Source: Welwitschia mirabilis
Taxonomy: Eukaryota > Gnetophyta > Gnetopsida > Welwitschiales
Assembly: GCA_051453625.1 (NCBI GenBank)
Contig: JBOZIK010000001.1
Location: 151,762,791 to 151,826,790 of the forward strand
Length of the DNA stretch: 64,000 nt
Direction: 5' to 3'
In this document: in pieces, positions 1 through 14,090 of the stretch
Numbering within the stretch: position 1 is the first letter of the stretch
Layout of the letters: every line of letters starts with the position of its first letter
Program-made: the position numbers and the translations under genes
The notes under the pieces: generated by a model
Seen by the model: the letters and a program-made list of their open reading frames with translations, nothing else
The model's database searches: none
Told to the model about the DNA's origin: nothing

Positions 1-2447
1 GAAAGGGGTTACATAACATCTCATAAATGATTTCCTGGCCACCAGGTGCTTTTAATAATAATATAATCAAGATAATGCTTCATATTTAATAATGAGAAAA
101 AGAAATAAATAACATGTCTTCATAACAAACATTCAATTCAGCATTTACTTTCAATTGCATAAGTAAATAAAATATATCATTTCCACCACAATAGCATATA
201 AATATTGAATACAAACATTTACACAAAACAGTATTCATATTGCAACTCAATAATATAGCATTTCAAAAACATGACAATTACAACAAGTTGGGATTTCAAG
301 TAATCTAATATTTTTCAAATATTCATTAAGCATAAAGTTGCAAATTTATTATAAAACCAAAAATGTGGACGTGACGTATAACATCAAGAAGTATTAGGAT
401 CATTTAACTAGCCTTGTAGTATCTTAAGATGAATTTTATAAGACTAGTGAATGTTGTAAGATGTGTAGCATGAAATTGAATAATGCACATATCAAATGGA
501 TTATGTTTAAATGTTGGAATTAATGCTGTGGCATGAGTAATGCCAATCTTTTAACATGGTGGTATAAGTTAAAATGAAAAAGAGGAAAAAAAACATGTTG
601 ACTAGAAAAAGAATCAAATTACATGATGAAGAGATAAACATTTTTGAAGATAAAAATATAAGTATTTCAAAAGACAAATAATTAGAGTAGTCTAAATTTA
701 GGATTAGCATAATGTATAAATTTAAATGAAAGATAACGAAGAATGTTTTTGATTATCGGTCTAATCTTGGCTTAGGATATCGAGTTCCATTTTCAATTCT
801 TTTTCGTTTTTGTGCATCCTATTCATGATGAACTATTTCTTTATTAATTGCTCACTATAATTTTAATTTGCATTTAATGAATCTTTCAAATCCTAAAGTA
901 TATTTATATATACATGATTTCTAGATAACAATAACATGAAGATATTTTTGCATATCTGTAAGTAAGTCTTTTATTTATATAAATAAATAGTAACTAATGG
1001 TATTACCATCTAAGAACATGTTTTATCTTTGTAGTATACATTACATCTATATTTATAGTTTTTTAAGAATCATTTAATAAGAGACATATGAACTCATATG
1101 ATATGAATGAAATATCTTAGGTGATTTGAACATATGATTTTATAATTACTTATGATAAATCATATTATCCATCTTTATATTGTATAATTTGTCATACTTT
1201 AGTTCTTAGGATTGTGAATGCTTTATTAGAAATATTATTTTTTCAATCTATAATTTTTTTAGTTTACTAAAGATAGAATGATTATTAATTACCATTATTT
1301 TTTGGAAATTATGATAACTTAATTAATGTGGAAAAATAATATTTTAGTAACTTAAAGTAATGCTATTAGGTATTGTTTCATATTTTGGTTAAATTCTTAT
1401 TATCATTTTGTGTTGAGTGATACAATAGTGCTTTTGAAACTAGTTTCTATTTAATAAGTGAAATTATTCCTTTGTTTTGGATCTCAAGAATGTACATTTA
1501 TATTTTCAAATCAAGCAATCAAAATTTTGGANNNNNNNNNNNNNNNNNNNNNNNNNNNNNNNNNNNNNNNNTATCTTATTTACTTTTTATTTAATATTTA
1601 ACTAGGAATCTTTTAATGTAATTAATGTACCTCTTACCTAATGTGCATGAAATAACTAATGCAATAATTCAAGTGCACTAGTGAACTTTTGAAATGATGC
1701 TAGAATTAGAATATAAGCATATTAATTTATTATGCAAAATACGTTTTAATTAGGATTATGAAATTATTGGATTTTATATAACTTCTTTTTTACATGTATA
1801 TTGTAATTTTTTAATACATTCATCTCTTAATTGGATACATATTACTTTATACTCTTTAGACATTTATTACTGCATTTATCATTTCTCATGTGCAAGTCAT
1901 AATACCTGTGTTTTAAGGTACAAAAGGTTTAAAGAAGTGTTTATTTTTCAAGGAATAATTTTAAGTTAAACTTATTTTAAAGATTATTTATTTGTCAATT
2001 TCTTCTTACAAATGCATCATATACATTATAGTGACTGATAAAGTGCTTTATATTATAACATTTCTATAAATGCATAATATAAAAGAGGGTAAACCACAAA
2101 AATTATTATTCTTTCTTATTTATTTTTTTTCTCACTCTTTTGTTCAAATAATATAGTATTTAGAGGATTTAACCTTGTATGATCTACTACATTCATATGG
2201 ATTATTAGATTTCTATGATTTTAAACTTTTAAATCTAGTTCAAAAAGGTTTTTTAAAAGGTTACATTATCTTTAAATGTTATAATAATATTAATCATATA
2301 ATTAGATTTCTATTTCTTCATATCTCGTTCACTTAGAAATCATAACATAAACATTAGTTATTGTTTAATACTACTTTTAAAATTTAAGTTCTCTAGTATC
2401 ACTACTATCAATTATTTTATAATTCATGACTTGATTTTAACATTAAG
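1..2447. other. AT-rich region, nothing recognised
   Basis: I see no protein motif, RNA gene or element terminus here. The sequence is strongly A+T rich with stops in every frame. A small inverted repeat (CCTGG/CCAGG around 35-46) lies at the left edge. A 40-base N run interrupts it at 1532-1571. It is probably the upstream part of the CACTA element or older repeat debris, but no CACTA terminus was found. Confidence 0.5.
1532..1571. other. Assembly gap (40 N)
   Basis: Forty N in otherwise unassigned AT-rich sequence. The two edges share no overlap that I can see. Confidence 0.95.
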
Positions 2448-4726
2448 ATGAATAGATCATGGATAAGCAGAATTTATTAATTAATATACTTTAGGAAGAT
2501 TTAAGAATTTATGAAGATTGCTAAAAATAATATGAAGAATTAAAATGAAATGATATCTCCTCATATGTCTTACATGAATCTATAGTTGCTCCACCTAGAT
2601 GAAGTAAATGAGAATTTAGTATTTAAGAGAATAGAATCAACATGTACAAAATGTATTTAGCATAGGAACAATTTTAAACCTACTTAGAGTGATATATTTA
2701 TTAAAAATGTAAATGACATAGGTGATGACTTTTCTGGGATAGTTTGTAAAGCATTAAATTATGTTGATGAGGTCATAGTTGTTAATTAGATGCTATTTTC
2801 AAAGGCTTAAATAATAGACATTGAGAAAACATATTTTCAACAACTTATGAATGCTAAAAGATAAGCATTATTTACCAAATGCACAAAGTTCATGACTTTA
2901 GTCATTGTGGTTTGGGTTTTCAATAGTCATCTACTTAGCAAGTGGTCAAATAATTCCTTTAAGTTTTTTTGACTCTACTAGGGAAAATCATGACTAAGAG
3001 TAATACAATGCATTTTACAATACATGATATAAATAATATATTATATTAAATTAGTCTCAACTATAAGGAAGTACATGCATATTCAAATGACTACATATCA
3101 TTTTGAAAAAAAAAATTTAAATGTAGATGTTTGTCCAAGTTGTAAAGCTTTAGAGTGGAAGGTAAACTAGAGAATAAAAATAGTCATGGTTAATATCCTC
3201 ATAAATATTTTACATTACTTCCCCTTAATCACATACTTTTAGTAATTATACATGTGTGGTAAAATAGAAAACAACATGTTATCACAAACAAAGAATTATA
3301 GGTCTACTTGTAAAAATTAGACCTTCATTTTATTTAATTAAATGGAAATATGTAAATTTTGATTAGCCATATTTTGTAAAGGAGATACATAATAGATTAG
3401 AAATGGAAATATATGGATTTAATCCATTGAATAACATGAGTAATACAAATAGTTTTTAGCTAGTAATCATTATGTAATATAACCTTTCCTCATGATTATA
3501 CATCAAGAAAAGCTTAATACTAATGTTAATTTTCACTCTTGGAACTTAATAATTAGGTAATAACATTGATGCTTGCTTAGAAATTTTGATAAAACATATA
3601 AACGAATTATGATTCAAAGATGTTAACACTTATGATGCATATAACAAAACACAATTGAAGATGTGTATCATAACCTTAAACATATGGACAATAAATGGCT
3701 TTCCTACATATACTAACTTCTTATGCTAGAGTATCAATGCCTTTTTGGAAAAAACATAGTAACTAGCTAGGTAGCCTATAGATTAAACTATATTATAGAG
3801 GACACATGTGGTTTTTTCTAGCATATTATTACATGTCCATACAGAAGGTGGACATAATGAAAAATTCAAAATTGAAAATGCTTTAAGACCACCAATGAAT
3901 TACAAAATACTATAGACCTGAGTGGGTTCTAAGATTTATGAGTATTAGCAAATATGATTTCTTGATTTATAATAACATTATAATTGATTAATGTTATAGC
4001 TTATTCTTCATAACATCATGTTCTTCAATAAAAAATAGATATTTTTAGGTTATTAAGTGTAGTGAATGTGTAACATTTTCTTTGTATACATGAATAGAAG
4101 CATGACTATGAGTGTTACATCTAGTAGTGTAGTATGACTAACCTTACCTAGGTTATTTATAACTCAAATTGTACCAATATGATATCATAGATTTACTACC
4201 ATGAATATCTATTTCTAATTGATAAATATTCCATAATTAGAGAAATTATGATAGTATTAAATCCAAAATTAATAGCCAATTTATTTTCATATATGATATG
4301 GTATAATAAACATTTCTAACGATGAGTAGATTCCACTTAAGTCAGTCTAGTAGATAGGATAAGGAGGATATTGAACATCTAACTAATAATAGAGTTAATA
4401 AGGGTATTCCATGGATAGCATACATTTAATATAAAATTAGTATGTTAGATGAGGTAGGTAAATAAGAGTTCACATCTTGATAGTTCTCTAATGGCCAAAG
4501 TCACTTTCATGTCATTCTAAATTATAAAATGTTCTTACGATTATATGTTATAGTAACTTTCTATGTTTTTCTTAGATTTTTTCAAGCATTTTTTCTTGAT
4601 CTTTATAGCATGGAATTCCATGAATTCATTATTAAAAATGTTAATATTATGAAAGCTACTTCCTTTATTTTGATCATGTCTACTTTAAGCATATTTATCC
4701 CATATCCTAGAATACAAAACAAGTGA
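2448..4726 (+). pseudogene. CACTA (En/Spm) TNP2-type transposase, decayed copy A
   Basis: The TNP2 transposase family cuts and moves CACTA DNA transposons in the nucleus. The proposed start, ATG 2448, reads MNRSWISRIY, like the usual M-D-R-S-W-M opening. Near 2,700-2,880 comes the conserved stretch before the zinc-like motif (FSGIVCKALNY, then FTKCTKFMTL). At 3132-3170 is CPSCKALEWKVN, the family's C-P-x-C-x(4)-W-K motif, followed in another frame by YFTLLPLNH, the usual R-Y-F-P-L-x-P. At 3412-3720 are GFNPLNNMSNTNSF, NNIDACLEILIKHINEL and WTINGFPTYTNF, matching the GFNPFGNMS, DVYLQPLIEELKELW and WTINDFPAY blocks. At 3,790-3,890 is a GHRRFL-like piece and ENALRPP. Near 4,480-4,720 a KSHFHVIL segment (family KSHDCHVLM) and STLSIFIPYP (LCxLExFFPPSF) follow. 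Many TAG/TAA stops and several frameshifts make it nonfunctional. Family assignment is firm; exon limits are not. Confidence 0.75.
3960..4180 (+). repeat. Diverged direct repeat R1 in CACTA copy A (partner 7670-7900)
   Basis: A stretch of about 200 bp resembles 7670-7900. Shared landmarks in the same order are ATTATAATT..ATGTTATAG, an A/T-rich middle, then GTGT.ACATCTA.TA.TG..GTATG, followed by TTA.CTA.GTT.TT. By eye identity is about 65-70%. The left neighbour of each copy also shares AATTACAAAA and TTTATGAGT. The simplest reading is that it is the same, perhaps intronic, part of two TNP2 copies. Confidence 0.5.
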
Positions 4727-7669
4727 AGGATATAAAGAGTCTTAGATTTTACAATTATTATTTACTTCCAACTAACCAAATACATAAAATTCGTATGAGA
4801 GTTATGTTAGACACATACAAGAATGAAAACATTATGGATCATACACAAGAAAGTTACTAGAAGATTTTATTAAATGTTACTCTTGTAAGAAGCATAATGT
4901 ATGATGTTATTTTTATGCCTTTCTAGTTAGTCTAGATAACATTAAAAATTATAAATCATAATAAGGTGTAAATAATAAGAACCACCTTAAATAAATACTC
5001 ATCTTATATTTGGAATAGCCTATCTAAGAAATAAAGGATTTCCGTAGACTTGTCCAAGAAGACTTGTAGAATGGCACTAGTGGCCATCAATAATACACTT
5101 ATCCCAAGTAATAATAGAAATATGGTATTATGGTCTAGATTATGATATCTATTAAAAGGGCACTTAATGAGACATAAGATTTATTAGTCTAAAAGTATTG
5201 TATTGGATTTATATGATGACATTAAGGAATTTCTAAATAAGAAGATACTAAATAAAATAATAATTACTTCCATTATGACATAGTTCTCATGGAATTATAG
5301 TTTGGTTTTAAAGAACAAACCTATAATAGAAGAGGAAAATCATTGAGACTAAAAGGCCTTTAGAAAATGTTATATTATTTTCTAGTCCTAAAACTAATAT
5401 TAATAAAATAATACTTGTTTTATCTTCTCTATCAAAAAAGATCTAAAAAACTCTAAGTGAGCCATAACCCACTACCAAAGCCATAACATAAGTCCAATCC
5501 CCTATTGCATAATGTATAGTCCTATACAATTTAATGACTAGTTTAGCCATCTACATCTTAGTAAGTTAAGACTTCCATATCCAATAGAGTTATCTCTCTA
5601 GAGGTCATCCACCTAAGTTATATTAGATAAAATAAGACTTTGATGATAGATAAAAAATAAAGTAACTACATTTGAAGGATCCATTTGAGGAAGAACTAGA
5701 ATTATTATATCTAATTCTATTATGCCTAGTAAAAGTGAGAAAATAGCTATATGAATGTGCTAATAAAATTATTCATGAGGCTTACCTATATTTGGCCATC
5801 AACATACATTTTATTAAAAGATTTTACCTTCCCTTTATAACATTTATTATTTTTGAAGATAACTAAAGATAAATACAAAGGAATCCATTTCTTAAATATA
5901 ATAGAAGAAATATGTTTCTTTGAACGAGCTAAAGAATAAGTAACTTAATTTTTTACATCATTGTCTAATGTCTTATAACATAACTCTTAGCCTTTTTATT
6001 ACAATCTTGGGTTAATTCCCTTATACTATTTATGCACCTAAGAAAATAAAGAAAAGACATAAACAAATTAAGATCTATATCCAACTCCTTAGTTTATGCA
6101 TTAAATAAGATTAAGCATGATTAGCATGTAATTCTATCTTCTTTTCCTACTAAAATTTATAAATACAATGCTAAAATATATAGATCTTTAAATTACACAT
6201 TAAAATATCATAAAAAGTAGCTTAAGGAAAAATAATTTTTAATTAGTTATATCTAATTAAAAATATATAACTATAATACTTTATATAACATAAAATAGAT
6301 AATTACACAAATAAAAATAAAGATAGTTTAGTAAAAATGATTCCCCTTCCTTATCCAAACCAAAAATTGCAATGAATAGTTTAAAAATTTAAGGATAGGA
6401 TAACTAATATTAATGAGATTATAGCATTGACATCAGTAGCAAAGTTAACTATAACTTTTTAAGCTTTAACACTTACTATGGAATCTATTATAAGACCGCA
6501 TCCTAAAATTGAAGAGTATGAAGGAAAAACTCTTGTTAAACTATTAAGATAATAAGAATAGACATTTTCTATAAGTTTCCTTATTCTAATTTTTTAAATA
6601 GAATATTTTTATATCCCCAAATCTTGTAATAATAATGCAGGCTTTACAAATACCATTAGCTAAGAAGATGTATTATAAATAAAAATATATGGTATACCAC
6701 ATTATTTCAAATACCTCATGTGATCTTTTATGAAAAACTATTTTATGCTCCACTAGATAAAAAAAATAGTTAATACATTAAATATTTTAAAAAGGTTATC
6801 TCATAACTTAAATTTGGTACCATTAATGGCACTCTATAGAGGTTAGTAAGTAATAAAATCAAAGCTATAAAATTATGTTGATAAGATTAATAACTTAAAA
6901 AAGTTAAAATCATGGTTTAATAATGTAGAACCTACAAAAATAGTTCTATATTAATATTATGTTTAAGATATACTTATAATTTATTATACATGTAATTATC
7001 CATATTATTATTTTACTGTGAAATAAGTGTTGTCACCATGTTACTGCTAAAGAGGAATGGTAGTACCATGTATCAATCTTATAAGCATGCTATGGATCAT
7101 GGAAGTTTGATGTTCATACAAGTCCATGGAGGGGTTATATCTTCCAAAGTGTCATGTCTCAAAGACATGAAAAAAATTCTTACATTATATTAATTGCAAT
7201 CTTTTTATTTTTTGAGTACCATGAAGTTGTATGACATAAGCAAAGAACTCATTATTGATATCATAAAATTGTATATTTTTGGAATACTATCCTAACTTAA
7301 TATAATCATCATGGACATAAGGTACCATAAAAAATGATAGATCATGTAGTATTGTGTATATAATCCTCTTTTTCAATAGTATTATAGCATATGTTGAAGA
7401 ACTAGTATATCTCTTGAACATGACATTAATACAAAAGAAAGGCTAAAAGTTGAGTTATTTGTTACATTTCTAGGTACCATTGCTTAAATGACTTAAGTGT
7501 TATGAAAGTGATTTATTACATTCTCTATGTATTCTTATGGTAAATTAGAATTACAAAACTACATCATACATGATTGAATTTTCAATTAGGTACAAGTTTA
7601 TGAGTTTCATATCATCGCATGTTTTTACAACTTGTAATATTAGAAGAAAGGGATTTGGCAAATATGTGG
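4727..7669. other. Unassigned AT-rich spacer between CACTA copies
   Basis: No recognisable protein motif, terminal inverted repeat or RNA gene is visible. It may hold the lost C-terminal part of CACTA copy A and the lost N-terminal part of copy B, or another unrecognised insertion. The longest open frames are short and have no family resemblance. Confidence 0.45.
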
Positions 7670-7900
7670 TATTTGTTAAAAATAAAATTATAATTAATGA
7701 ATGTTATAGGTAATCTTTATTAATGTTATAATGATTGATAATAAATTTATATATATATTTTTATTTACCTAGTATGATATATGTATGATGGTTTTTATAT
7801 ATACACAAATATCCATGTCACTCTAAGTGTAACATCTACTAATGTTGTATGGATAGCCTTATCTAAGTTGTTCTTGCCTTAAGTTATACAAATAATGGAT
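7670..7900 (+). repeat. Diverged direct repeat R2 in CACTA copy B (partner 3960-4180)
   Basis: Partner of the repeat at 3960-4180, lying about 3.7 kb downstream and upstream of the second TNP2 segment. Its end is followed by 240 bp without motif and then a TTTTTTAG-like 3' splice signal just before the next coding block at about 8,140. That placement supports an intron between two TNP2 exons. Confidence 0.5.
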
Positions 7901-8139
7901 AAAAAATTTAATTAAATGAATAAATATAGAATACTAAATGTAATTAGTATAGTAACAATCCCGAAATTAGAAAATGGAAGAAGATGTTTATATGTTATAG
8001 AATTTCATGCTAGAAGTTATGTTCAATCTTTTTCAGATAGTTATTTATGATGTACTTGATATTTATAACTATTACGTATTGATTTCTTATATAAATAACA
8101 ATAAATATATTAAAATTTATGTTTTTATTACTATTTTTT

Positions 8140-8960
8140 AGAAACTTAGCATCATATACAACTTGAACATCTTACACATTAAGAAAACATTTGTTATAGT
8201 TTTATTAGAACTTTATTGAAGGTACATCAAAAAATAAAAAATAAGATAAAATCATCTAGAGATCCAATGATTATTATAATTATCATGAATTCCTTACAAA
8301 ATGGTAAATCAAGGATCTTCTTATCATATATTATTCATATACTCTATCAACAAGAGAAAAAATAAATTTTGTGAGACATTAAAAAATGTATAGTTTAATA
8401 GGAATCAAAATCCATGTTTTTCATATTCTAATGTAGGAAATTACTTTTACTAGCTATGTAAAATATCATTTTAAGTCATGTTTGTAATTTTTTATAGGTC
8501 TTTATTATTTCATTAGAAGATATGTACAAAGACTATAGATTTAGGACAACAATATATGTTGTAGGGATAGATAACTTATGCACATTTAAGAATTTCTTTT
8601 TACCTTTCTTCTTTGACATCGTGATTCATCTAGTAATGCATTTAGTATAGGAACTAAAACCTTATAGAAGTTTGTGATATAATAAATTTATTCATTAAGA
8701 ATGTTAAAATGTTTTATTTCTTTCAATAATAATGCATAATTCAAATAAATAATTTTTTCTAATATTACCTTCTATAGGTATGTTCCTTTCCTTAAGGATT
8801 ATGTGAGGAACTATGCATGGCCTAAATACTACATTTATTATATAGAGGATAATACTATTTTTCTATAGATAATTAATGAAATAAATATTTAATAATAAAA
8901 AGAATAAAAATAAGATAGAGGATGGCAATGCGACCATATTTATTTTTGATAAGAGATCAA
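8140..8960 (+). pseudogene. CACTA TNP2-type transposase, decayed copy B (middle to C-terminal part)
   Basis: The segment opens after a pyrimidine-rich TTTTTTAG with KLSIIYNLNILHIKK, matching the TNP2 signature L-R-H-N-L-D-V-M-H-I-E-K-N. At 8,400-8,470 follows SLIGIKIHVFHILM, the family's GLKSHDCHVLM block. At 8,560-8,640 comes DNLCTFKNFFLPFFFDI then VIHLVMHLV, the LCxLExFFPPSFFDIMVHLxVHLV block. After a likely intron ending TCTATAG, 8,779-8,850 reads YVPFLKDYVRNYAWP, the R-Y-M-K-x-L-K-x-Y-V-R-N-R-x-x-P-E block. Stops and frame changes occur throughout. Copy A also covers the SHDCHV and FFPPSF blocks, so this is a second copy and not just the remainder of copy A. Confidence 0.7.
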
Positions 8961-9450
8961 AACATGATGAGAGGATTGTTCTATTAGATCCAACAATGAG
9001 GAAAGAATCACATATGAATACATGCTTATGAATAGGCCTTTAGTTTAATCATGCATTTAGTATGATTTTTAATATGTTTCTTATAATATTATTATGATAA
9101 ATATGAAAATAAGTCCACTTAATTATGTTAGTAACTACATGTTAATTACTAGTGTATAGGCAGAATCAATAGCTTTGATTATGGACATACACTGAAATTC
9201 AAACTTCTAGTGATCACAACTCCTTTAAGATACAAAACTCATGATGATATATAAAAATGATTTAATTGTACTAAAGTAGGATTGAGAGATAATTTAAGCA
9301 TGGAAGAAGAGGTATAACTTGTTAAGATAGCTTAGAGGCATTCATGTAGTGCATGTAGTTTTATTATGCATTTTGAATTTTTAAATTTATGCTCTTCTAT
9401 CTATATGGATTTTTATATTTGAGGAACTTCTTTCAAAGGAAATAATTCAT

Positions 9451-9518
9451 GTTTATTTTTTGTTTCTTTATTTTTTTCTTTTTTTATTTTTCTTTTCTTT
9501 TTCTTTTTTATTTTTCCC
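9451..9518 (+). repeat. Polypyrimidine low-complexity tract
   Basis: About 68 bases of almost pure T with scattered C (TTTC and TTTTC units). It is simple sequence with no coding content. Such tracts can be polypurine tracts on the other strand or replication-slippage products; nothing nearby favours a function. Confidence 0.7.
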
Positions 9519-12500
9519 AAGCATGATGAAGCTTTTTGGTCTTGTAGAAGGCTTAGCCTTAATCATTCTATAGGATGTATGTGATATCATTAAATTCAAA
9601 TTTAAATTTACTCTTACTAAAAATGTTATTTGGGTGAATCCTTACTCATAGATATATATAGTATGAACTTATATAATGCAAACACTGTGTGTAAAGGAGT
9701 AGAGTAATTAATGTTAATGGAATAATTCATGCTTTTTGTTTTCAAACTAGAGAATAAAAACAAGGTTTTATAAGGTAATTTTTATCTTTTTGAAGTGAAA
9801 GGTCTTGTCCTCACCTAGTGTAAATGATTTTATTTAAAATTATATCCATTTTAATCAAATCAATTGGTTTCTTTCTTGAATTATAAAAACTAAGTCATGT
9901 TAGAAAGTATTGTTAGATTTTTAGTTAATCTCATTAAAATAGACTACAATACAGTTAAACAATGATAACTACTTTTAAGTAGATTTTATAAGTGGAGGGA
10001 GGTTTAGAATAATATAAAATGGAAGAACATATTAATTTAGTCTAAATGGAGGCAAAATCAAGTTATTATGAAGTTAAAAAAATGAGTTCCTTCCATGATG
10101 GTTAACATGATATGTAACTTAACAAATTACTATCGAGAGATGAAGGTGGTAGAGAGTTAAAGAAATGGATGTTGATTTTAAAGTACTAAAAAATAATAAA
10201 AGGAGAAATAGAAAACCATTCTATATTAAGGTGAATAATTTGAGGTTTTAAACCCAAAAAAAAAAACTATAGATGTTACTCAAAATTAAGAAGAGGATTA
10301 GCTTGAGGAGACAAGAAACCATTGGATTTTAGACCTTTAGGAAAATAAGAAGCATAAAAAAAATGGAAACTATTATTCATAAGAGTAAGAAGTCTCTAAT
10401 TAATAATTGGTATGAAAATGAAATACAAAACAATATAAAATATTCAAAATAAAATAAAATAACATGATCAGTGGTGGAAGAGAGAAGAGTAAAAATACCA
10501 AAAAATTTAGATTCCACTTAAAGAAATACTAAAAATGATATTGTTATGGAGAATCAAGCAGTCTTAAAGTCTTTATGTTAAGGTCACAAGTAAAATACAA
10601 ACAACCTTCATAGGCTAAGAAAAATACAAGATAATTTTGTATCCTTCGTGATATTTTGTTTCATAAGGATTATTTCATGAAAATATAGGAAATTAAGATT
10701 CCTTTAAAATTTGACATTTATCTATAATATCATTATCACTTATAAAATATATATTTTATGTATTTAAAAAACTAAATTAAACAAAAATGTTTTTAGAATG
10801 AAATTCTAAAAGTGTATCAACCAATCTAGTTTAAATTAGATGGAAGTTTTATAAACCATTTTGAAAGAAGAAGTTTGTAACTCATTCTAACATAAGACTA
10901 CATTCTATCAAAAACCGTCTTATAATTAACTTATAATACCTAATATCTATGATGAAACATGAAATATTTAGAAACATTTATAAGAACCTAAGGATAATAA
11001 TTTGATAATTATATAATATTTTAACCAAATAGTGCATAGGCTTGAAAAGAAAGAGGAATGATCTAGTATTCTCTAAGACAGTAGTAAACTGCAAAACTTA
11101 TGCATTACTCTAAAAATGATTAACATTTACTTAAAAGGATTAAACTATGCATGGTATAATAAAAGATATAGAGATGAAAAAATATTATTAAAAATTAATA
11201 TATATTTAGTTATTAAAAAATTATTATAAAAACATTTGTGCAAATTACAGGAAGATATTCAAAGAATGAGCCCATTCTTTTGAGTACTACTCAATGATTT
11301 TAAAAAAATAGCATGTGTAAATTTATGAATACATAATTAGAAGAGACAATTTTCTAGAATGGTTTAAAATTCATTACCAGAATGAACCTTTAACATATCA
11401 ATGGAAATTATTCTTATGAAGTTAAATAATTTTAGCCAAGTATTAAAGTAATAATGAATAATATATCATAAGAATTAGCAACTAAATAATTAAATCTTTC
11501 AAAATGACTAAGTTAGATTCAAATATACTAAGAACAATAGTAAAATACTAAAGACTATGAAATGGTAAAGTTTTGGTATTTGCTTCAAATTAACTTGTAA
11601 GAAGAGATTTAGTAAGAGGAAGAAAAGAAAAATAATAATGGTTAAAAGACTATGAAATTATTTTCTATATTATCATCTTACCATTCTCCAAACTAGAATA
11701 TTAATCATCTGGTATAAGAAGATATACAAATTTTAAAGCATCATAAGTAAAGAACTACATTATGGATCGCTTTAAGAATATTTAAATATTTTAAAATACA
11801 ATTAAAAAATTTATAGTTTAAATAATTTTATTAGAAAAACACAATGAAAATATCATTAGTAATTTTAAGGAGGAAGAAGTCATATGTGCTTTATAATTGA
11901 TAGAAAAATAATAAGACACCAAAGTTAGATGGGTAAAAACCAATTTCTTTAAATTCAGTTATTTTTGTTTAAGGATGGATTTGTGGTGGCTATTTAAAAG
12001 TCTTGTAAAACAACTTTTTATAGGGGACAAAAGGACATTAAAAAAATAAAATTCTTGTTCTTGGGTAACCAAGCCCAACTAGAACTTAGGATTTTAGAAT
12101 AATTAGTTTATGTTCTATGCTCTAAAAAATTTGATTAAAAACCTTCATTAATTAGTCAAGAATAGTTACACTTGAGTTTGTTCCTAATGTTTAATTTATC
12201 TTTATTAAGGAAAAGTAATTCATAACCTAATTATTTTTAATGATAAAAGAAAATATGTTTATAAGAAACTTAGTATTTTTAAAGTGATATTAAAACTAGA
12301 CATAGTTAAGGCATATGATTTTTTAAGTGATTAGGCATGAAACGTTTAATAGAATAAAGGTGTTTTTTCCTTTTATTTAGATATTTATTTGAATATGCAT
12401 GGTCAACTATAAGAATTTCTATCTAAGTTAATAGGATTTATGTTGTCTACTTTACCTCTTCTTATTGTCTAAAATCTAATGATCCCTTATTATCTTATTT

Positions 12501-14005
12501 ATTAGTCATGGTAATAATGTTCTAAACAAATACCTAGATAAATAAGGGATTAAAGGGTTAAGAATAAGATCTAAAGTAGTTAACAAAGGACTCACTTTAG
12601 TTACAAAATGATTAATTGTTTATTTTAACTCCTCAAATATTATTATCCAACTTTTTTATCTCAATTTAACACAAGATCTTTGTAAGAATAAATCTTTTTG
12701 GAAAGGTATGCATGTTATTAACCAATGTTCTTTTAACTCATATAGTAATAATATAAATAATGCATGTTATTAAATAATTTGAAAAGCATGACAAGTTTTG
12801 CATGAATATTGACTATAACAATATTAAAATTCACCTAGATTTACTTTATAAACTCTATCCATGATAGTTTCCTTTTTCTCTATCTTCTATTACCCTTGTA
12901 AACTTAAGGCTTACTATCCATTGGTTTTAAAAATGTGTGATTTCCCTTAATTCTCTTTGACTTATATGTGAATAGATATCTTAGAAGTCATTTCATCATT
13001 TTTTCATACTTTTTAAACCACAAAATTGTTGTTCTTAAGGCTTTGCAATTTTTCGTTATGTAAAAAGGCTTTTTGATGGTCCTCACTAGAAAACAAGTTG
13101 TTTAGTCTTCCAATGTAAGCCATGAATTTAATCTTGATTGTTTCAGAATTTGATAGCACTTATTGATCGTTTAATAAAGTTTAGCATACATATGAATCTG
13201 AGTAGTCTAGGAGATCATTTTTTGGAATCTTTAGTAACTTCCTATGTTTAAACATTTTCTTTGATATTTACTTCATTATAGTTTACACATTCATAGATAG
13301 TTTTAACATATTAGTAATCATAATCCTATTTACCCTCAATACTAATAATTATTTCAAATTTCTTTAAAGGATTATTTAGCTTATTGTCTTGTATTATATT
13401 TAGAATTAAAGGTGTAATTTAATTTTTTAGAGAATATATCTTTAGATTCACACTTAAGTGGATAAGATCCAACTTGACGTTAATTTCCTTATGAAACATT
13501 TTAAAACATTGATCTAGTAGATTATATATTAATTATCCTACTTATGGTACATGATTCCTAATTTTTATCTTTATTATAAGTCTAGTTTCTTTTTTGAATT
13601 TGATTTTTAATAGTTTAACCTTTGACACCTTTTTAATCTACTTCTTTTATTAGAATGAAGTTCATGGAGGAAATCAGGATTAAGAGAAGTTTGGATGTAT
13701 TCTAAATCCTATCTAGTTTAAGTACTACTTGGAGTAAGTAAAAAACATTCTTATATTTAATTAATTTATTTTAATAGAATAATTAATTAGTTCTTAGAGA
13801 TGTTAAAAGGGGATTTAAAGGACAATATTTGGATATTCCTTTTATAGGTCTTTAAAAAATCTTAGCCTTAATTCTTTCTTAAGCAGGTTAAGAGGAAGCA
13901 TGAAACTTAAAAACTATTATTCTTCTTTAGTGCAAGCAAATCTCTTTTAACATAATTTTGTATTTCAAAAATTGAACTATAATATGCCTTTGTACTTTCA
14001 CTCCA

Positions 14006-14090
14006 TCGGAAAAAAGAATAAGAAGAAGAAAAATAATGAAAGAAAAGAAAAGAAAAATTAAAGAAATAAAGATGATGATGACAAATTTTA
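14006..14090 (+). repeat. Polypurine low-complexity tract
   Basis: About 85 bases of nearly pure A/G with GAAAA and GAAGA units, ending in a short GATGAT run. The opposite strand gives a hydrophobic 80-residue open frame, which I regard as a by-product of the base composition. Confidence 0.65.
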
